Positions 1-7,443 are shown, numbered from the stretch's first letter. The stretch: 56,580 nt of DNA from Candidatus Latescibacterota bacterium (GCA_022821275.1 JAJEDY010000066.1:1-56580), one strand, 5' to 3'. Numbers and translations: made by a program. Notes: generated by a model not told the origin, from the sequence alone.

Positions 1-34
1 GCGCGGCAATTTTAATATCTTTGGGGTAGGTCAT
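1..34 (-). CDS. 5' end of a divergent gene, cut by the window edge
   Basis: Only the first 11 codons are in the window, read on the minus strand as MTYPKDIKIAA. The start is an ATG at 34-32. A GGAGG ribosome binding site lies at 44-40, five bases upstream of the start, which makes a real start likely. The hydrophobic beta-strand-like beginning would suit the N-terminus of a Rossmann-type oxidoreductase, but so little is visible that no function can be assigned. It is divergent from the RiPP locus, so 35-145 is a shared upstream region. Confidence 0.6.
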   Translation of the reverse strand, partial: MTYPKDIKIAA

Positions 35-145
35 CGTAGCCTCCAAGTTAGGGTTTATACTACTTTGTCACCCCTATCTTAAGACTTTTCTCGGAGCTAC
101 GGTGACTTTTTCAATTTTACAGAAATATAAGGACGCTATCGAACG
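35..145. other. Divergent upstream region of the RiPP locus
   Basis: This is an AT-rich spacer between the minus-strand start at 34 and the small plus-strand ORF at 146. It must hold promoters for both directions, but I could not identify a convincing -35/-10 pair or an operator palindrome. Confidence 0.4.
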
Positions 146-289
146 ATGGATATAGAAAGTGGTATTCGTACATATCGGGCGACGGACGGTGTTGGAGTTG
201 GTAGCTGTCCAGCAGGTTGGCCGTCTGTTCCTCCCTTGCCTTTTCCCAATGACGATGATGATTGGGACGATCTTAATCGTCCAGAGTGA
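146..289 (+). CDS. 47-aa acidic, Trp-containing small peptide; possible mini precursor
   Basis: This short ORF starts at ATG 146 and stops at TGA 287-289. It reads 47 aa with one Cys (C21), a Gly/Pro-rich middle and an acidic end (PFPNDDDDWDDLNRPE). An AAGGA lies about 13 bases before the ATG, which is a long spacing. It sits 28 bp upstream of the radical SAM gene, the usual place for a RiPP precursor. The Pro-rich stretch followed by an acidic block around Trp resembles the C-terminal halves of the four long precursors downstream. It lacks their double-glycine leader, so it may be a leaderless substrate, a remnant precursor or a chance ORF. The link to the pathway is inference. Confidence 0.45.
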   Translation: MDIESGIRTYRATDGVGVGSCPAGWPSVPPLPFPNDDDDWDDLNRPE

Positions 290-317
290 ATTATCTCTGT
301 TCTGAGGATTATCCGAC

Positions 318-1748
318 ATGCTGTGCATTCAAAAATGCGACATGCATCTTTTTCAAACTGAAGGGCACAAACAGTCTGTTGTCTATCAGGTGGAAACGGG
401 TCTGTTTTTTGAATTAGATACCCTTTTTCAGTTGATTTTAGAGTGTTGCGAGGGTTTGTCTGTTGCCCAGGTTGTTCAGGTGCTGGCCGATCAATACGAG
501 GCTGAGGAAATTGCCGAGGCGATTGAGGAATTGGCGCAGGTGGGTTTGATTTCGGATGATGCACTACCCCTAATATCCAATGTGCCGACGACAGAAGGGG
601 TGGCAGCCTGTGGCGTATCGCAGACAGATCGTTTGCAGGTGTCATTGCACGTTTCGCATACGTGCAATATCCAATGTGCGTATTGCTTTGCCCACGGTGG
701 GGATTATGGCGGTAAGGCCATGTTGATGCAACCCGATGTTGCCGAGCAAGCCATACAATGGATCATCTCCGAGGCTCAGGTGTTCGGACGGTGCCAGATT
801 GATTTTTTTGGCGGTGAGCCGCTTTTGAATTTTTCGCTGCTGCGCGAGATTGTACCATTTGCCAAATCCCTGGGGGCGCGATTGGGTGTGCAGGTTGGTT
901 TTGGTATTGTGACCAATGGCACGCTGTTAACCGACGAGATGAAGCGGTTTTTGGTTGATGAAAAGTTTCAGATTAAGGTCAGCATAGATGGTGGGCGTAA
1001 AACACAGGACCGCATTCGCAAGTTTCACAATGGTTCTGGGACTTATGATGTTGTGGCAAAGAATGTCAAAAAGCTGACTGCTGAGGCACCAGAGCGTGTG
1101 TATTTGCAGGCTGTTATGACCGCGTATGATATGGATGAGGATCGGATAGCCGATGCGTTGCGTTCTCTGGGTACTGATAACGCTCTCATCGGTCCGGCGG
1201 TTGTCTCCCCCGATGCGCCCTATGCTGTCCGGGAAGAACACCTACCCGTTTTGAAACAGCAAATTTACAAGCGCAGTCGCCGTGCGCTCAAAGCTATTCT
1301 AAATGGTGAAGAGAGTGAGGAGTTTGATCCGAGGATCCAAAAACTTTTGACGCGCGAAAAGTCCTGTCACGGGTGTCTCGGTGGCAAGCAGTATCTGGCT
1401 GTTGCAGCAGATGGATCAATTTATTTTTGCTCGAGTTTGTCCGATGCCCCCGAGTTTAAGATGGGTGATGTGTTTGCGGGTATTGACCGCGAAAAGCAGC
1501 AGTATTTTGACGTGCAGTTCAATGTGAATAATCGTCCTGAGTGCAAAACCTGCTGGGCGCGCAACCTGTGTGGTGGCGGGTGTCTTTGGGATGCGCGGAC
1601 GACGACAGGTGATCCGATGTATCCCAATCCTGTCGCTTGTGAGCAGACGCGCTATCGCTATGAACTGGCGATGGAGATGTGTATGGAGATTGCAGAAGCC
1701 GATGCGTCTTTGTTGCAGCGACGTTATGATCTGGAAATAGCCTCATAA
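318..1748 (+). CDS. Radical SAM/SPASM peptide-modifying enzyme with N-terminal RRE
   Basis: This 476-aa enzyme probably installs crosslinks in the neighbouring precursor peptides. Residues about 8-80 look like a PqqD-type RiPP recognition element (RRE) for leader binding. The radical SAM cluster motif is C116-x3-C120-x2-C123, followed by GGEP at 165-168. A C-terminal SPASM region carries C350, C353, C371, C409, C412, C418, C422 and C441 for auxiliary iron-sulfur clusters. This architecture is known from sactipeptide, ranthipeptide and cyclophane synthases. Which bond is made cannot be read from sequence: the substrates offer Cys next to Asp/Pro, and Trp next to Asp. GAGG at 304-307 supports the start at 318; Met9 (342) is an alternative. 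The gene is followed after 16 bp by a small ORF. Confidence 0.93.
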   Translation: MLCIQKCDMHLFQTEGHKQSVVYQVETGLFFELDTLFQLILECCEGLSVAQVVQVLADQYEAEEIAEAIEELAQVGLISDDALPLISNVPTTEGVAACGVSQTDRLQVSLHVSHTCNIQCAYCFAHGGDYGGKAMLMQPDVAEQAIQWIISEAQVFGRCQIDFFGGEPLLNFSLLREIVPFAKSLGARLGVQVGFGIVTNGTLLTDEMKRFLVDEKFQIKVSIDGGRKTQDRIRKFHNGSGTYDVVAKNVKKLTAEAPERVYLQAVMTAYDMDEDRIADALRSLGTDNALIGPAVVSPDAPYAVREEHLPVLKQQIYKRSRRALKAILNGEESEEFDPRIQKLLTREKSCHGCLGGKQYLAVAADGSIYFCSSLSDAPEFKMGDVFAGIDREKQQYFDVQFNVNNRPECKTCWARNLCGGGCLWDARTTTGDPMYPNPVACEQTRYRYELAMEMCMEIAEADASLLQRRYDLEIAS

Positions 1749-1764
1749 ACCAAAAGGTTGAAAG

Positions 1765-1998
1765 ATGGCCTGTAGAGTTGGAATTACGATGGACCCCGAC
1801 GAGCGAAAGCAATATTGGCGTTCCCGATATCGATCCTTTAGAAACTGGAGGATTGTGGGGCATTATAATTCTAAGAGGGAAGCCCAGCAGGAAGAGGCTC
1901 GGCTCGCTGAAATTTGGGGTTGTGATGCTCCCCCTGATGGAATAGGACCAGAACAGGCCTCTTGGTATGTGTATGTATTTGCACATGACGGCTATTAA
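1765..1998 (+). CDS. Small conserved-looking protein of unknown function
   Basis: This is a 77-aa soluble protein beginning MACRVGITMDPDERKQYW and ending WYVYVFAHDGY. It contains the pattern RVGIT...W...G.Y.SK.EAQ..E...A...GC.A, which I associate with a widespread family of small uncharacterised bacterial proteins. No catalytic motif or signal peptide is visible. It lies 16 bp after the radical SAM gene, so co-transcription is likely, but a role in peptide maturation is not shown. An AAAGGTTGAAAG stretch just before the ATG gives only a weak ribosome binding site. Confidence 0.7.
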   Translation: MACRVGITMDPDERKQYWRSRYRSFRNWRIVGHYNSKREAQQEEARLAEIWGCDAPPDGIGPEQASWYVYVFAHDGY

Positions 1999-2015
1999 AT
2001 CAAGAGAAGTAAGTA

Positions 2016-2093
2016 ATGCATAAAATTTCAGAATTTTTTCACAACAAAGATCGTACGTATAAAGATGGAGAGGCAGCAAAATTCCTTAAGTGA
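2016..2093 (+). CDS. Possible 25-aa peptide
   Basis: An ATG at 2016 opens a 25-codon frame (MHKISEFFHNK..., ending AAKFLK) that stops at 2091-2093, with a weak GAGAAG upstream. It is basic and has no leader motif. It may be a leader peptide or simply chance. It is the only ORF seen between the 77-aa protein and precursor 1. Confidence 0.2.
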   Translation: MHKISEFFHNKDRTYKDGEAAKFLK

Positions 2094-2111
2094 GATTTTT
2101 AATCAATCCAC

Positions 2112-2133
2112 AAGTATAACCCTTATCAGGAGG
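2112..2133 (+). promoter_or_regulatory. Conserved pre-precursor element, copy 1, with Shine-Dalgarno
   Basis: AAGTATAACCCTTATCAGGAGG lies directly upstream of precursor 1. The block GTATAACCCTTAnCAGGAGG recurs before precursors 2, 3 and 4 (5600-5621, 6259-6278, 6961-6980). The last part is a strong Shine-Dalgarno 7-8 bases before each ATG. TATAAC could serve as a -10 box or as a conserved 5' UTR element. Confidence 0.7.
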
Positions 2134-2140
2134 CAGTATT

Positions 2141-2614
2141 ATGTCAGAAAATATTTCTGAACAGAGTGAAGGTATCACCACATCCATTACAGGACTCACC
2201 TGCAAGCCGCTTGCCATTCTCTCTGAGACCATTTCACCACAAGAAATGAGCATGGTTCGGGGAGGGAATGGAGCGGTCTGTGGAGGATGTACAGAGCCTT
2301 ATCCTCCGATTGAGGATCCCAATCCCGATCCGTTTCCCCCAGATCCCCCGGATCCTCCAATTTGTAGTCCTGAGCCGACAGCACTTCCAGAACCGGAACC
2401 AAGTTTGTTGGAAGAGGTTACCGAGACGGCCGAAGAAGTATGGGAAGATATTACCGAGACGGCCGAAGAAGTATGGGAAGAGGTTACAGAGTTTGTTGAA
2501 GATGTATGGGATTGGCTGACTGATGATGAAGAGGAAGAAGAGGAAGAAGAGGAGGAAGATGAGGAAGATGAGGAAGAGACAGAGGAGGAAGAGATAGAGG
2601 AAGAATGGCCCTAA
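2141..2614 (+). CDS. RiPP precursor peptide 1 (double-glycine leader, acidic core)
   Basis: A 157-aa precursor. Residues 1-42 are the leader and end ISPQEMSMVRGG, the classic double-glycine form cut by C39 peptidases. Its conserved block ITGLTCKPLAILSETIS holds one Cys (C21). The 115-aa core has C47, C50 and C75, a Pro/Asp-rich stretch (51-88), then an amphipathic helix made of 11-residue units (TETAEEVWEDI, TETAEEVWEEV, TEFVEDVWDWL) with Trp at 101, 112 and 123, plus W125. It ends in about 30 mostly Glu residues. AGGAGG lies 7 bases before the ATG. It is far longer than most RiPP precursors. Precursor identity is inferred from the leader, the duplication and the neighbours. Confidence 0.85.
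   Translation: MSENISEQSEGITTSITGLTCKPLAILSETISPQEMSMVRGGNGAVCGGCTEPYPPIEDPNPDPFPPDPPDPPICSPEPTALPEPEPSLLEEVTETAEEVWEDITETAEEVWEEVTEFVEDVWDWLTDDEEEEEEEEEEDEEDEEETEEEEIEEEWP
2418..2481 (+). repeat. Two direct repeats of period 33 bp inside precursor 1
   Basis: The 31-bp stretch at 2418-2448 recurs identically at 2451-2481. The period of 33 bp keeps the frame and encodes the 11-residue TETAEEVWE(D/E)(I/V) unit. This suggests that the core grew by in-frame unit duplication. Confidence 0.9.
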
Positions 2615-2658
2615 ACTCATTTTATAGATGCGTTGTAGCCATTTTAAGGTAGTGGATA

Positions 2659-2700
2659 GAGAAGATTCTTTCACGCCTGCTGGAAGAATCTTCTCATTTT
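2659..2700 (+). terminator. Terminator-like hairpin after precursor 1
   Basis: A perfect 12-bp stem, GAGAAGATTCTT (2659-2670) with AAGAATCTTCTC (2684-2695), closes a 13-base loop and is followed by ATTTT. It lies 45 bp past the precursor 1 stop and before the first M16 pair. A matching structure follows precursor 4. Confidence 0.75.
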
Positions 2701-2763
2701 CTGCTGTGTAGTATTAGAGAATGCACGAAGCGGTCGCTACCAACTTTTCTGTGAGTATCAAAC

Positions 2764-4263
2764 ATGATAAAAACTTACACTCTTATTGCGTTCTTTGTAT
2801 GCAACTTGTCGAGCACCTGCCCGGCCTATCAGCTTATTGGGACAGCGACATTATCTGAAGAACTCGTCGCGCAACACTACACTATCAATGCCAATCTCGA
2901 CGCTGTTATCGTGGCAGATCGAACAACTCCGACATTTGAATACCAGACCTACTACAGTGCTGGCTCGGCAGATGAAGAGGAGGGTAAACAGGGACGACTA
3001 CACTTCTTAGAGCATATCATATCGGGGACTGGAAGCCGTGAATATGGAAAACTCAACCAAATCGTTATCGCGAATGGAGGACAAAAAAACGCCTCTACTG
3101 CTTATCATTATACACGCTTTATGATGAGATTTCCAAAGGACAAATTTGATCTCGCAGTTGAGATAGACTCAGGCAGATACTACAACACAGTGATCAATGA
3201 GGAGGTCGTTGAAAAGGAAAAGAAAATCATCCTGACAGAAAGAAGTCGTAGAGTGGCAAGTTTAAATCGCAGGATTGTAAATTATTTTTTTGGTTTAGTC
3301 TATCATAAGAAAAATTTTGAGCCCCTTGGTACGGAGGCTTTTATTAAACAACTCGATCCTGTTGATTTGCAAGATTACTATGAGAATTTTCTACGCCGCC
3401 AAAAGAGATTGGTTGTTGTGATCGGCGATGTAGATGTTGATTATGTCCTGGCAAAACTGGACGAAGCTTATGGCAACGAGCAAATAATGGGCGAATTGTC
3501 GAGCAAATTACCTACGCCTCACTACCCTAACTATGAAGTACTCGGTAAAAGAAAAACACACACATCAAAAAATCTCCTTCTTTCCAGGTTCAGGAAGGGC
3601 TGGTACATACCTGAATTAGGCCATCGCGACTATGCTGGCCTGCTCATTTTGGAACGTATTTTGGAGAAACCTTCAAATTCATTGAAATCATCTTTAGTTG
3701 ATTCAGGGCTTGTAAAATCCTTCAGTGTATCGATTAATAGTTATAAAGGATTTGGTTTGATGACGTGCTATGCAGAACTGCCTCACGATACGTCGAGAAA
3801 TACGCTCCATGCCATGATCCGCACAGAATTAGAGAGGCTGAAATCCATCTCCAAGTCCGAACTCAATGCGGCTCGAAACCAGCAGTTGACCACAATGTAT
3901 TCTTCATTTTACAATCGCTCGAGTATGGCTTCTGAATTTGGGCGAGCATTTGCCTCTGCCAACAAGCCACTCCTATATCCCAAATTGATAAAAGATATCA
4001 AATCCATTCGCAGAGAAGACATCCCGCGCATCATCAATCAATATCTGATGGATTATAATTCGATAACTCACGCTCTAACGGTGCCCGAAACGAAAGAGTC
4101 CCCTCCGAGAACTTTCTTGGAGTATGGAGTTATGGTATTGGCATGCGTAGGTCTTATAGCACTGTTGGGAGGTCTTGTCGCATTGTTGGTATGGGGGGGA
4201 AAAAAATTGCATCAGAAATTCTCTCGAAAGGCCAATGAATATGTTTTTGAAAGTGATGATTAG
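2764..4263 (+). CDS. Secreted, membrane-anchored M16 metallopeptidase, active subunit (pair 1)
   Basis: A 499-aa zinc peptidase of the M16 (PqqF/processing peptidase) family. An N-terminal signal peptide (about 1-21) is followed by the inverted zinc motif H80-F-L-E83-H84. E159 lies 75 residues downstream, the HxxEH-x74-E spacing expected for the third ligand. The M16 C-terminal half follows, then a single transmembrane helix (about 454-480) and a basic tail. It is therefore predicted to sit on the outer face of the inner membrane and to act on exported peptides. It overlaps the gene for its partner subunit. M16 peptidases also occur in the subtilosin and PQQ pathways. It is closely related to the copy at 7698-9161, and the matching upstream DNA shows cassette duplication. 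Confidence 0.9.
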   Translation: MIKTYTLIAFFVCNLSSTCPAYQLIGTATLSEELVAQHYTINANLDAVIVADRTTPTFEYQTYYSAGSADEEEGKQGRLHFLEHIISGTGSREYGKLNQIVIANGGQKNASTAYHYTRFMMRFPKDKFDLAVEIDSGRYYNTVINEEVVEKEKKIILTERSRRVASLNRRIVNYFFGLVYHKKNFEPLGTEAFIKQLDPVDLQDYYENFLRRQKRLVVVIGDVDVDYVLAKLDEAYGNEQIMGELSSKLPTPHYPNYEVLGKRKTHTSKNLLLSRFRKGWYIPELGHRDYAGLLILERILEKPSNSLKSSLVDSGLVKSFSVSINSYKGFGLMTCYAELPHDTSRNTLHAMIRTELERLKSISKSELNAARNQQLTTMYSSFYNRSSMASEFGRAFASANKPLLYPKLIKDIKSIRREDIPRIINQYLMDYNSITHALTVPETKESPPRTFLEYGVMVLACVGLIALLGGLVALLVWGGKKLHQKFSRKANEYVFESDD

Positions 4264-5560
4264 TTTTGTCCTGTGTTATGTAGTTGGCGTTCTGCCTGCG
4301 GTTGCAGAGATTTCCAATCACCATATTTTTTATCGCCAGGACAAACGCGCCCCAGTGACCAGTATTGAGATTGTCTTCCTCGGTGCAGGAAGCAAACAGG
4401 AACAACCATCTCAGACTGGGCTTGCAGTAGCAGCCTCAAAACTGATTCAGGAAATTGCCAAAAAGCATGGGTATATGGATAAACTGGAAGCATTAGGTAC
4501 TCGTCTAAATACCTCTCCCAGGACCCTATACCATACAATATCTATTTATGGCCTATCTGAGCACTGTGCTGAGTCTATAGAAATAGTTCGCGACCTCATA
4601 TATGATCTCGAGTTTTCAGAGTCCGACTTACGACAGATAAAAAAACTGATGGTTACTGATTACCAGAATTATCTCAGGAAAGATCCTCATCCACTTATGA
4701 GAAATTTTGTAGTTGCACAAACAAAAGGTATCAAGAAACTCAAGTCCTTGAAAACGCTCCAGGATCTCTCACTGAAGGATATCAGGCAATATTATGATCA
4801 GCTTCTGAAAACAGATGTGGTGTTTTTTAAGGTGATTTCAAGCCTCGATTCCACTGAGGTTACGAAGTTGCTTCGTCCAATTACAGAAGAACGACAACGG
4901 GGTGGCTTTGTACATTCACTGAAATTTCCAACAACGGATTATAGCGTTGGGCCTTCGGCTTTTGTCTTTAATGCAAATATAAAAAGTGTTTTATGCCAGT
5001 GGTTAATTCCCTGTGGAGATATTAGTGAAGAAAGTACTATTTCAACACTCATATCAGATGTGCTGCTGGATGATGCTCGGGGTCTGATTCATCAGTATTT
5101 CAGACAAGAATTGGGATTGGTCTATGGCCCTTCTTGTAAGGTGCGATGGTCAGAAGGTGTCAGGTATCTTTATATTTTCGCCGATCCCAAGCTTCATAAC
5201 AGTGAAGAGTTGATTGTAAAGATGTCTGATTTCATTCGAGAGCTTTCCGACAACCCTCGCTTTTGGGAATCATTAAAAGAACGCCGTGAGATTCTCAAGG
5301 TGTCTTATGTCCACAATCAGACACCCAAAAGAAGCCTTGACCGTGAGGTAAGCAGAGCCATTTACAACAGACCAACCCGCAAAGGCGGTTCTGATTCTGT
5401 CACCGATGAGGACGTGCGTTCCTTTCTCGAAAAATTTTTCATATCGCAGAATATGATTATGGTCTTTGCAGGACCGAAGGATCACATCACAGGTATTCTG
5501 AATACACACTGGCCTGAAATTGAGGTTCATGAGCAAAGTACGCAGAGTTTGATTGAATAA
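4235..5560 (+). CDS. M16 peptidase-like partner subunit lacking the zinc motif (pair 1)
   Basis: About 441 aa from the ATG at 4235, which gives a signal peptide (MNMFLKVMISFVLCYVVG...). A longer frame opens at 4175 but would start inside the first subunit. The family fold is recognisable (FLGAGSKQE...TGLA; later YFRQELGLVYG), but the HxxEH is absent: the corresponding segment reads GLAVAASKLIQE. Inactive M16 subunits commonly pair with an active one and contribute the substrate-binding Arg/Tyr, which RQELGLVYG may supply. The start overlaps the previous gene by 29 bp, implying coupled translation. It is a paralogue of 9154-10515. Confidence 0.87.
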   Translation: MNMFLKVMISFVLCYVVGVLPAVAEISNHHIFYRQDKRAPVTSIEIVFLGAGSKQEQPSQTGLAVAASKLIQEIAKKHGYMDKLEALGTRLNTSPRTLYHTISIYGLSEHCAESIEIVRDLIYDLEFSESDLRQIKKLMVTDYQNYLRKDPHPLMRNFVVAQTKGIKKLKSLKTLQDLSLKDIRQYYDQLLKTDVVFFKVISSLDSTEVTKLLRPITEERQRGGFVHSLKFPTTDYSVGPSAFVFNANIKSVLCQWLIPCGDISEESTISTLISDVLLDDARGLIHQYFRQELGLVYGPSCKVRWSEGVRYLYIFADPKLHNSEELIVKMSDFIRELSDNPRFWESLKERREILKVSYVHNQTPKRSLDREVSRAIYNRPTRKGGSDSVTDEDVRSFLEKFFISQNMIMVFAGPKDHITGILNTHWPEIEVHEQSTQSLIE

Positions 5561-5599
5561 ATAATTCGAAACACTGCGGATTATTGTTGTTCATTTGAG

Positions 5600-5621
5600 A
5601 AGTATAACCCTTACCAGGAGG
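5600..5621 (+). promoter_or_regulatory. Conserved pre-precursor element, copy 2
   Basis: AAGTATAACCCTTACCAGGAGG precedes precursor 2. It differs from copy 1 at one position and ends in the Shine-Dalgarno that sets the start at 5629. Confidence 0.7.
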
Positions 5622-5628
5622 TAGTATT

Positions 5629-6084
5629 ATGTCAGAAAAAGTTTCTGAACAAAGTGAAGGTATCACCACATCCATTACAGGACTCACCTGCAAACCGCTC
5701 GCCATTCTCTCTGAGACCATTTCGCCAGAAGAAATGAGCAGGGTTCGGGGAGGCATAGATGATATAGGGAATAGTCCCCCGATTGAGGAGCCGGATACGG
5801 TTCCACCATGTCCAGATCCATGTCCAACTCCACCATGTCCAGATCCATGTCCTGTAGATTTTCCAGAGCCAGATCTAAATCCAGAACCGGAACCGGAAAG
5901 TTTGTGGGAAGAGATTACAGAGACCGCCGAAGAAATATGGGACGAGGCCACAGAGTTTGTTGAAGATGTATGGGATTGGCTGACCGATGATGAGGAGGAA
6001 GAAGAGGAGGAAGAGGAAGAAGAAATCGATGAGGAAGAAACAGAAGAAGAAACAGAGGAAGAGGAGGTATATTGGGATCCCTAA
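5629..6084 (+). CDS. RiPP precursor peptide 2
   Basis: A 151-aa precursor whose leader DNA is nearly identical to that of precursor 1. The leader ends ISPEEMSRVRGG (GG at 41-42) with the conserved leader C21. The core has a double CPDPCP motif (C61, C65, C70, C74), Pro/Glu-rich sequence, then Trp residues at 93, 104 and 115 (exact spacing 11) plus W117 in DVWDWLTD, and a Glu-rich tail ending VYWDP. The Cys pattern differs from the other cores while the leader and Trp helix are conserved. This is what a single enzyme acting on diversified substrates would look like. It follows the first M16 pair by 68 bp. Confidence 0.85.
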   Translation: MSEKVSEQSEGITTSITGLTCKPLAILSETISPEEMSRVRGGIDDIGNSPPIEEPDTVPPCPDPCPTPPCPDPCPVDFPEPDLNPEPEPESLWEEITETAEEIWDEATEFVEDVWDWLTDDEEEEEEEEEEEIDEEETEEETEEEEVYWDP

Positions 6085-6226
6085 TTCATAAGGGCTGATA
6101 ATTTGTGCGGACTTGTAAATGGTTCAACTATAAAATCCATTTCTTACCCATAGTGCTGAACGCAACAAAAAGAGGTAGAATAGAAAAGGAACCGAATCAC
6201 CGCAAATGAACTGGCTTGGAGAACAG
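6076..6226 (+). repeat. Duplicated intergenic segment, copy A
   Basis: About 150 bp from the end of precursor 2 (GATCCCTAATTCATAAGG) to GGCTTGGAGAACAG recurs after precursor 3 at 6752-6898 with few differences. Copying of a precursor gene with its downstream spacer explains this. No intact gene is shared by the two copies. Confidence 0.85.
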
Positions 6227-6258
6227 CCGGTTATACACTATTTGTCGTTACTCAAGCC

Positions 6259-6278
6259 GTATAACCCTTACCAGGAGG
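6259..6278 (+). promoter_or_regulatory. Conserved pre-precursor element, copy 3
   Basis: GTATAACCCTTACCAGGAGG precedes precursor 3. It fixes the start at ATG 6287 rather than the upstream in-frame ATG at 6206. Confidence 0.7.
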
Positions 6279-6286
6279 TTGGCAGC

Positions 6287-6760
6287 ATGCCAGAAAATAT
6301 TTTTGACCAACAAGATAGTCTCACCACATCCATCACAGGACTCACCTGCAAACCGCTCGCTATTCTCTCCGGGACCATTTCGCCAGAAGAAATGAGCAGG
6401 GCGCGAGGAGGAGATGGATCGGCCTCTGAAAAAGATGGCGATAAAGAGTCAGATACCCTGATTGATCTACTGGCTTATCCTCTAGAGGAACCTCCGGGCC
6501 AGCTATGCGAAGATCCTAGTTGCATAGATTGCTGCTGCGACGACACGCAGCCGTGTCCACCTGATGGGCCTTCATTCGGAGCGGGACTTGATGAAGAGGA
6601 CAGCAGTTTGTTAGACGAGATTACCGAGACTGCTGAAGAAATATGGGACGAGGCTACAGAGTTTGTTGAAGATGTATGGGATTGGCTGACTGATGAAGAG
6701 GAAGAGGAAGAAGAAATAGAAGACGAGACGGAAGAAGATACAGAGGTGTATGATCCCTAA
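6287..6760 (+). CDS. RiPP precursor peptide 3
   Basis: 157 aa from the ATG at 6287, chosen because AGGAGG lies 8 bases upstream and the N-terminus (MPENIF) then matches precursor 4 (MPENIL). The leader ends ISPEEMSRARGG (GG at 41-42). The core is the most Cys-rich of the set (C74, C79, C82, C83, C84, C90, including CIDCCCDD). It is followed by EITETAEEIWDEATEFVEDVWDWLTD with Trp at 120, 131 and 133, and a Glu/Asp tail. The three adjacent Cys in an Asp-rich setting could bear thioethers, disulfides or bind metal; the sequence does not decide. Confidence 0.85.
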   Translation: MPENIFDQQDSLTTSITGLTCKPLAILSGTISPEEMSRARGGDGSASEKDGDKESDTLIDLLAYPLEEPPGQLCEDPSCIDCCCDDTQPCPPDGPSFGAGLDEEDSSLLDEITETAEEIWDEATEFVEDVWDWLTDEEEEEEEIEDETEEDTEVYDP

Positions 6761-6898
6761 TTCATAAGGGCTGATAATTGGTGCGAATTGGTAAATGGTT
6801 CAACTATGAAACCCATTTCTTACCCATGGTGCTGAACGCAACGAAAGGAGGTATGAATAGAAAACGAATCACCGCAAATGAACTGGCTTGGAGAACAG
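6752..6898 (+). repeat. Duplicated intergenic segment, copy B
   Basis: The second copy of the 6076-6226 spacer. It contains AAAGGAGGT directly abutting an ATG (6853) and a 37-codon frame. Copy A does not preserve that frame, so I do not call it a gene. Confidence 0.85.
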
Positions 6899-6960
6899 TT
6901 AGTTGCCTGCCTATGCCGGAGACAGACAGGTACACCATTCGTTTGTTGTTCGCAACAGAA

Positions 6961-6980
6961 GTATAACCCTTAACAGGAGG
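6961..6980 (+). promoter_or_regulatory. Conserved pre-precursor element, copy 4
   Basis: GTATAACCCTTAACAGGAGG precedes precursor 4, with the ATG 7 bases further on. Confidence 0.7.
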
Positions 6981-6987
6981 TTGTATC

Positions 6988-7443
6988 ATGCCAGAAAATA
7001 TTCTTGAACACCCCACATCTATCGCGGAACTCACTTGCAAGCCGCTCGCTATTCTCTCTGAGACCATTTCACCACAAGAAATGAGTATGGCTCGAGGAGG
7101 GAATGAAGGAGAGAGCACAATGTTTGAACTCATGGTCAGCAATTCTGATGAAGGGAATCAGCAGACTGGTGATCCAACAGTGTGCCAGTCTAATCCGAAC
7201 TGTTATGATGAGAAACCAGACGGTGGAAGTAGTACGCAGAGCGGGACTTGGGGGACTTATTCAAGCTATGGAGGTTATGGAGGCTATAGCGGTGGAGGTG
7301 GTGAGGATGCAGATGACGACAGTTGGTGGGACGATATGTGGGATTGGCTGACCGGTGATGAAGATGATGAGGATGATGATAGTAGTGGTTTGGACGGAAT
7401 GGAAGGAGACTTTGACCTGTCAGAGAATGAAATGGTCACCTAA
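6988..7443 (+). CDS. RiPP precursor peptide 4 (divergent Gly/Tyr/Trp core)
   Basis: A 151-aa precursor with a shorter leader ending ISPQEMSMARGG (GG at 37-38) and the same LTCKPLAILSETIS block. The core differs from the others. It has only C66 and C72, a Gly/Tyr/Ser stretch (SSYGGYGGYSGGGGED, about 92-107), then DDDSWWDDMWDWLTGDED (W113, W114, W118, W120) and an Asp-rich rather than Glu-rich tail. The shared WDWLT motif marks it as the same family. Aromatic residues spaced by two small or acidic residues are the kind of site used by radical SAM cyclophane synthases, but that is only a hypothesis here. Confidence 0.83.
   Translation: MPENILEHPTSIAELTCKPLAILSETISPQEMSMARGGNEGESTMFELMVSNSDEGNQQTGDPTVCQSNPNCYDEKPDGGSSTQSGTWGTYSSYGGYGGYSGGGGEDADDDSWWDDMWDWLTGDEDDEDDDSSGLDGMEGDFDLSENEMVT

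Noticed and set aside
2520-2614. Poly-Glu tails as sequencing or low-complexity artefacts
   Set aside because: Three precursors have different Glu/Asp tails that stay in frame and end in distinct residues (EEWP, YWDP, VYDP), so they are real coding sequence.
2234-2674. Minus-strand ORF rich in Phe and Leu opposite precursor 1
   Set aside because: It is the antisense image of GAA/GAG runs, with no ribosome binding site and no family signal.
6778-6966. 62-aa ORF between precursors 3 and 4
   Set aside because: It lies in the duplicated spacer, and the other copy (6076-6226) does not keep the frame.
2112-6980. CRISPR-like array from the four repeated upstream elements
   Set aside because: The repeats are separated by whole genes, not by short uniform spacers, and overlap ribosome binding sites.
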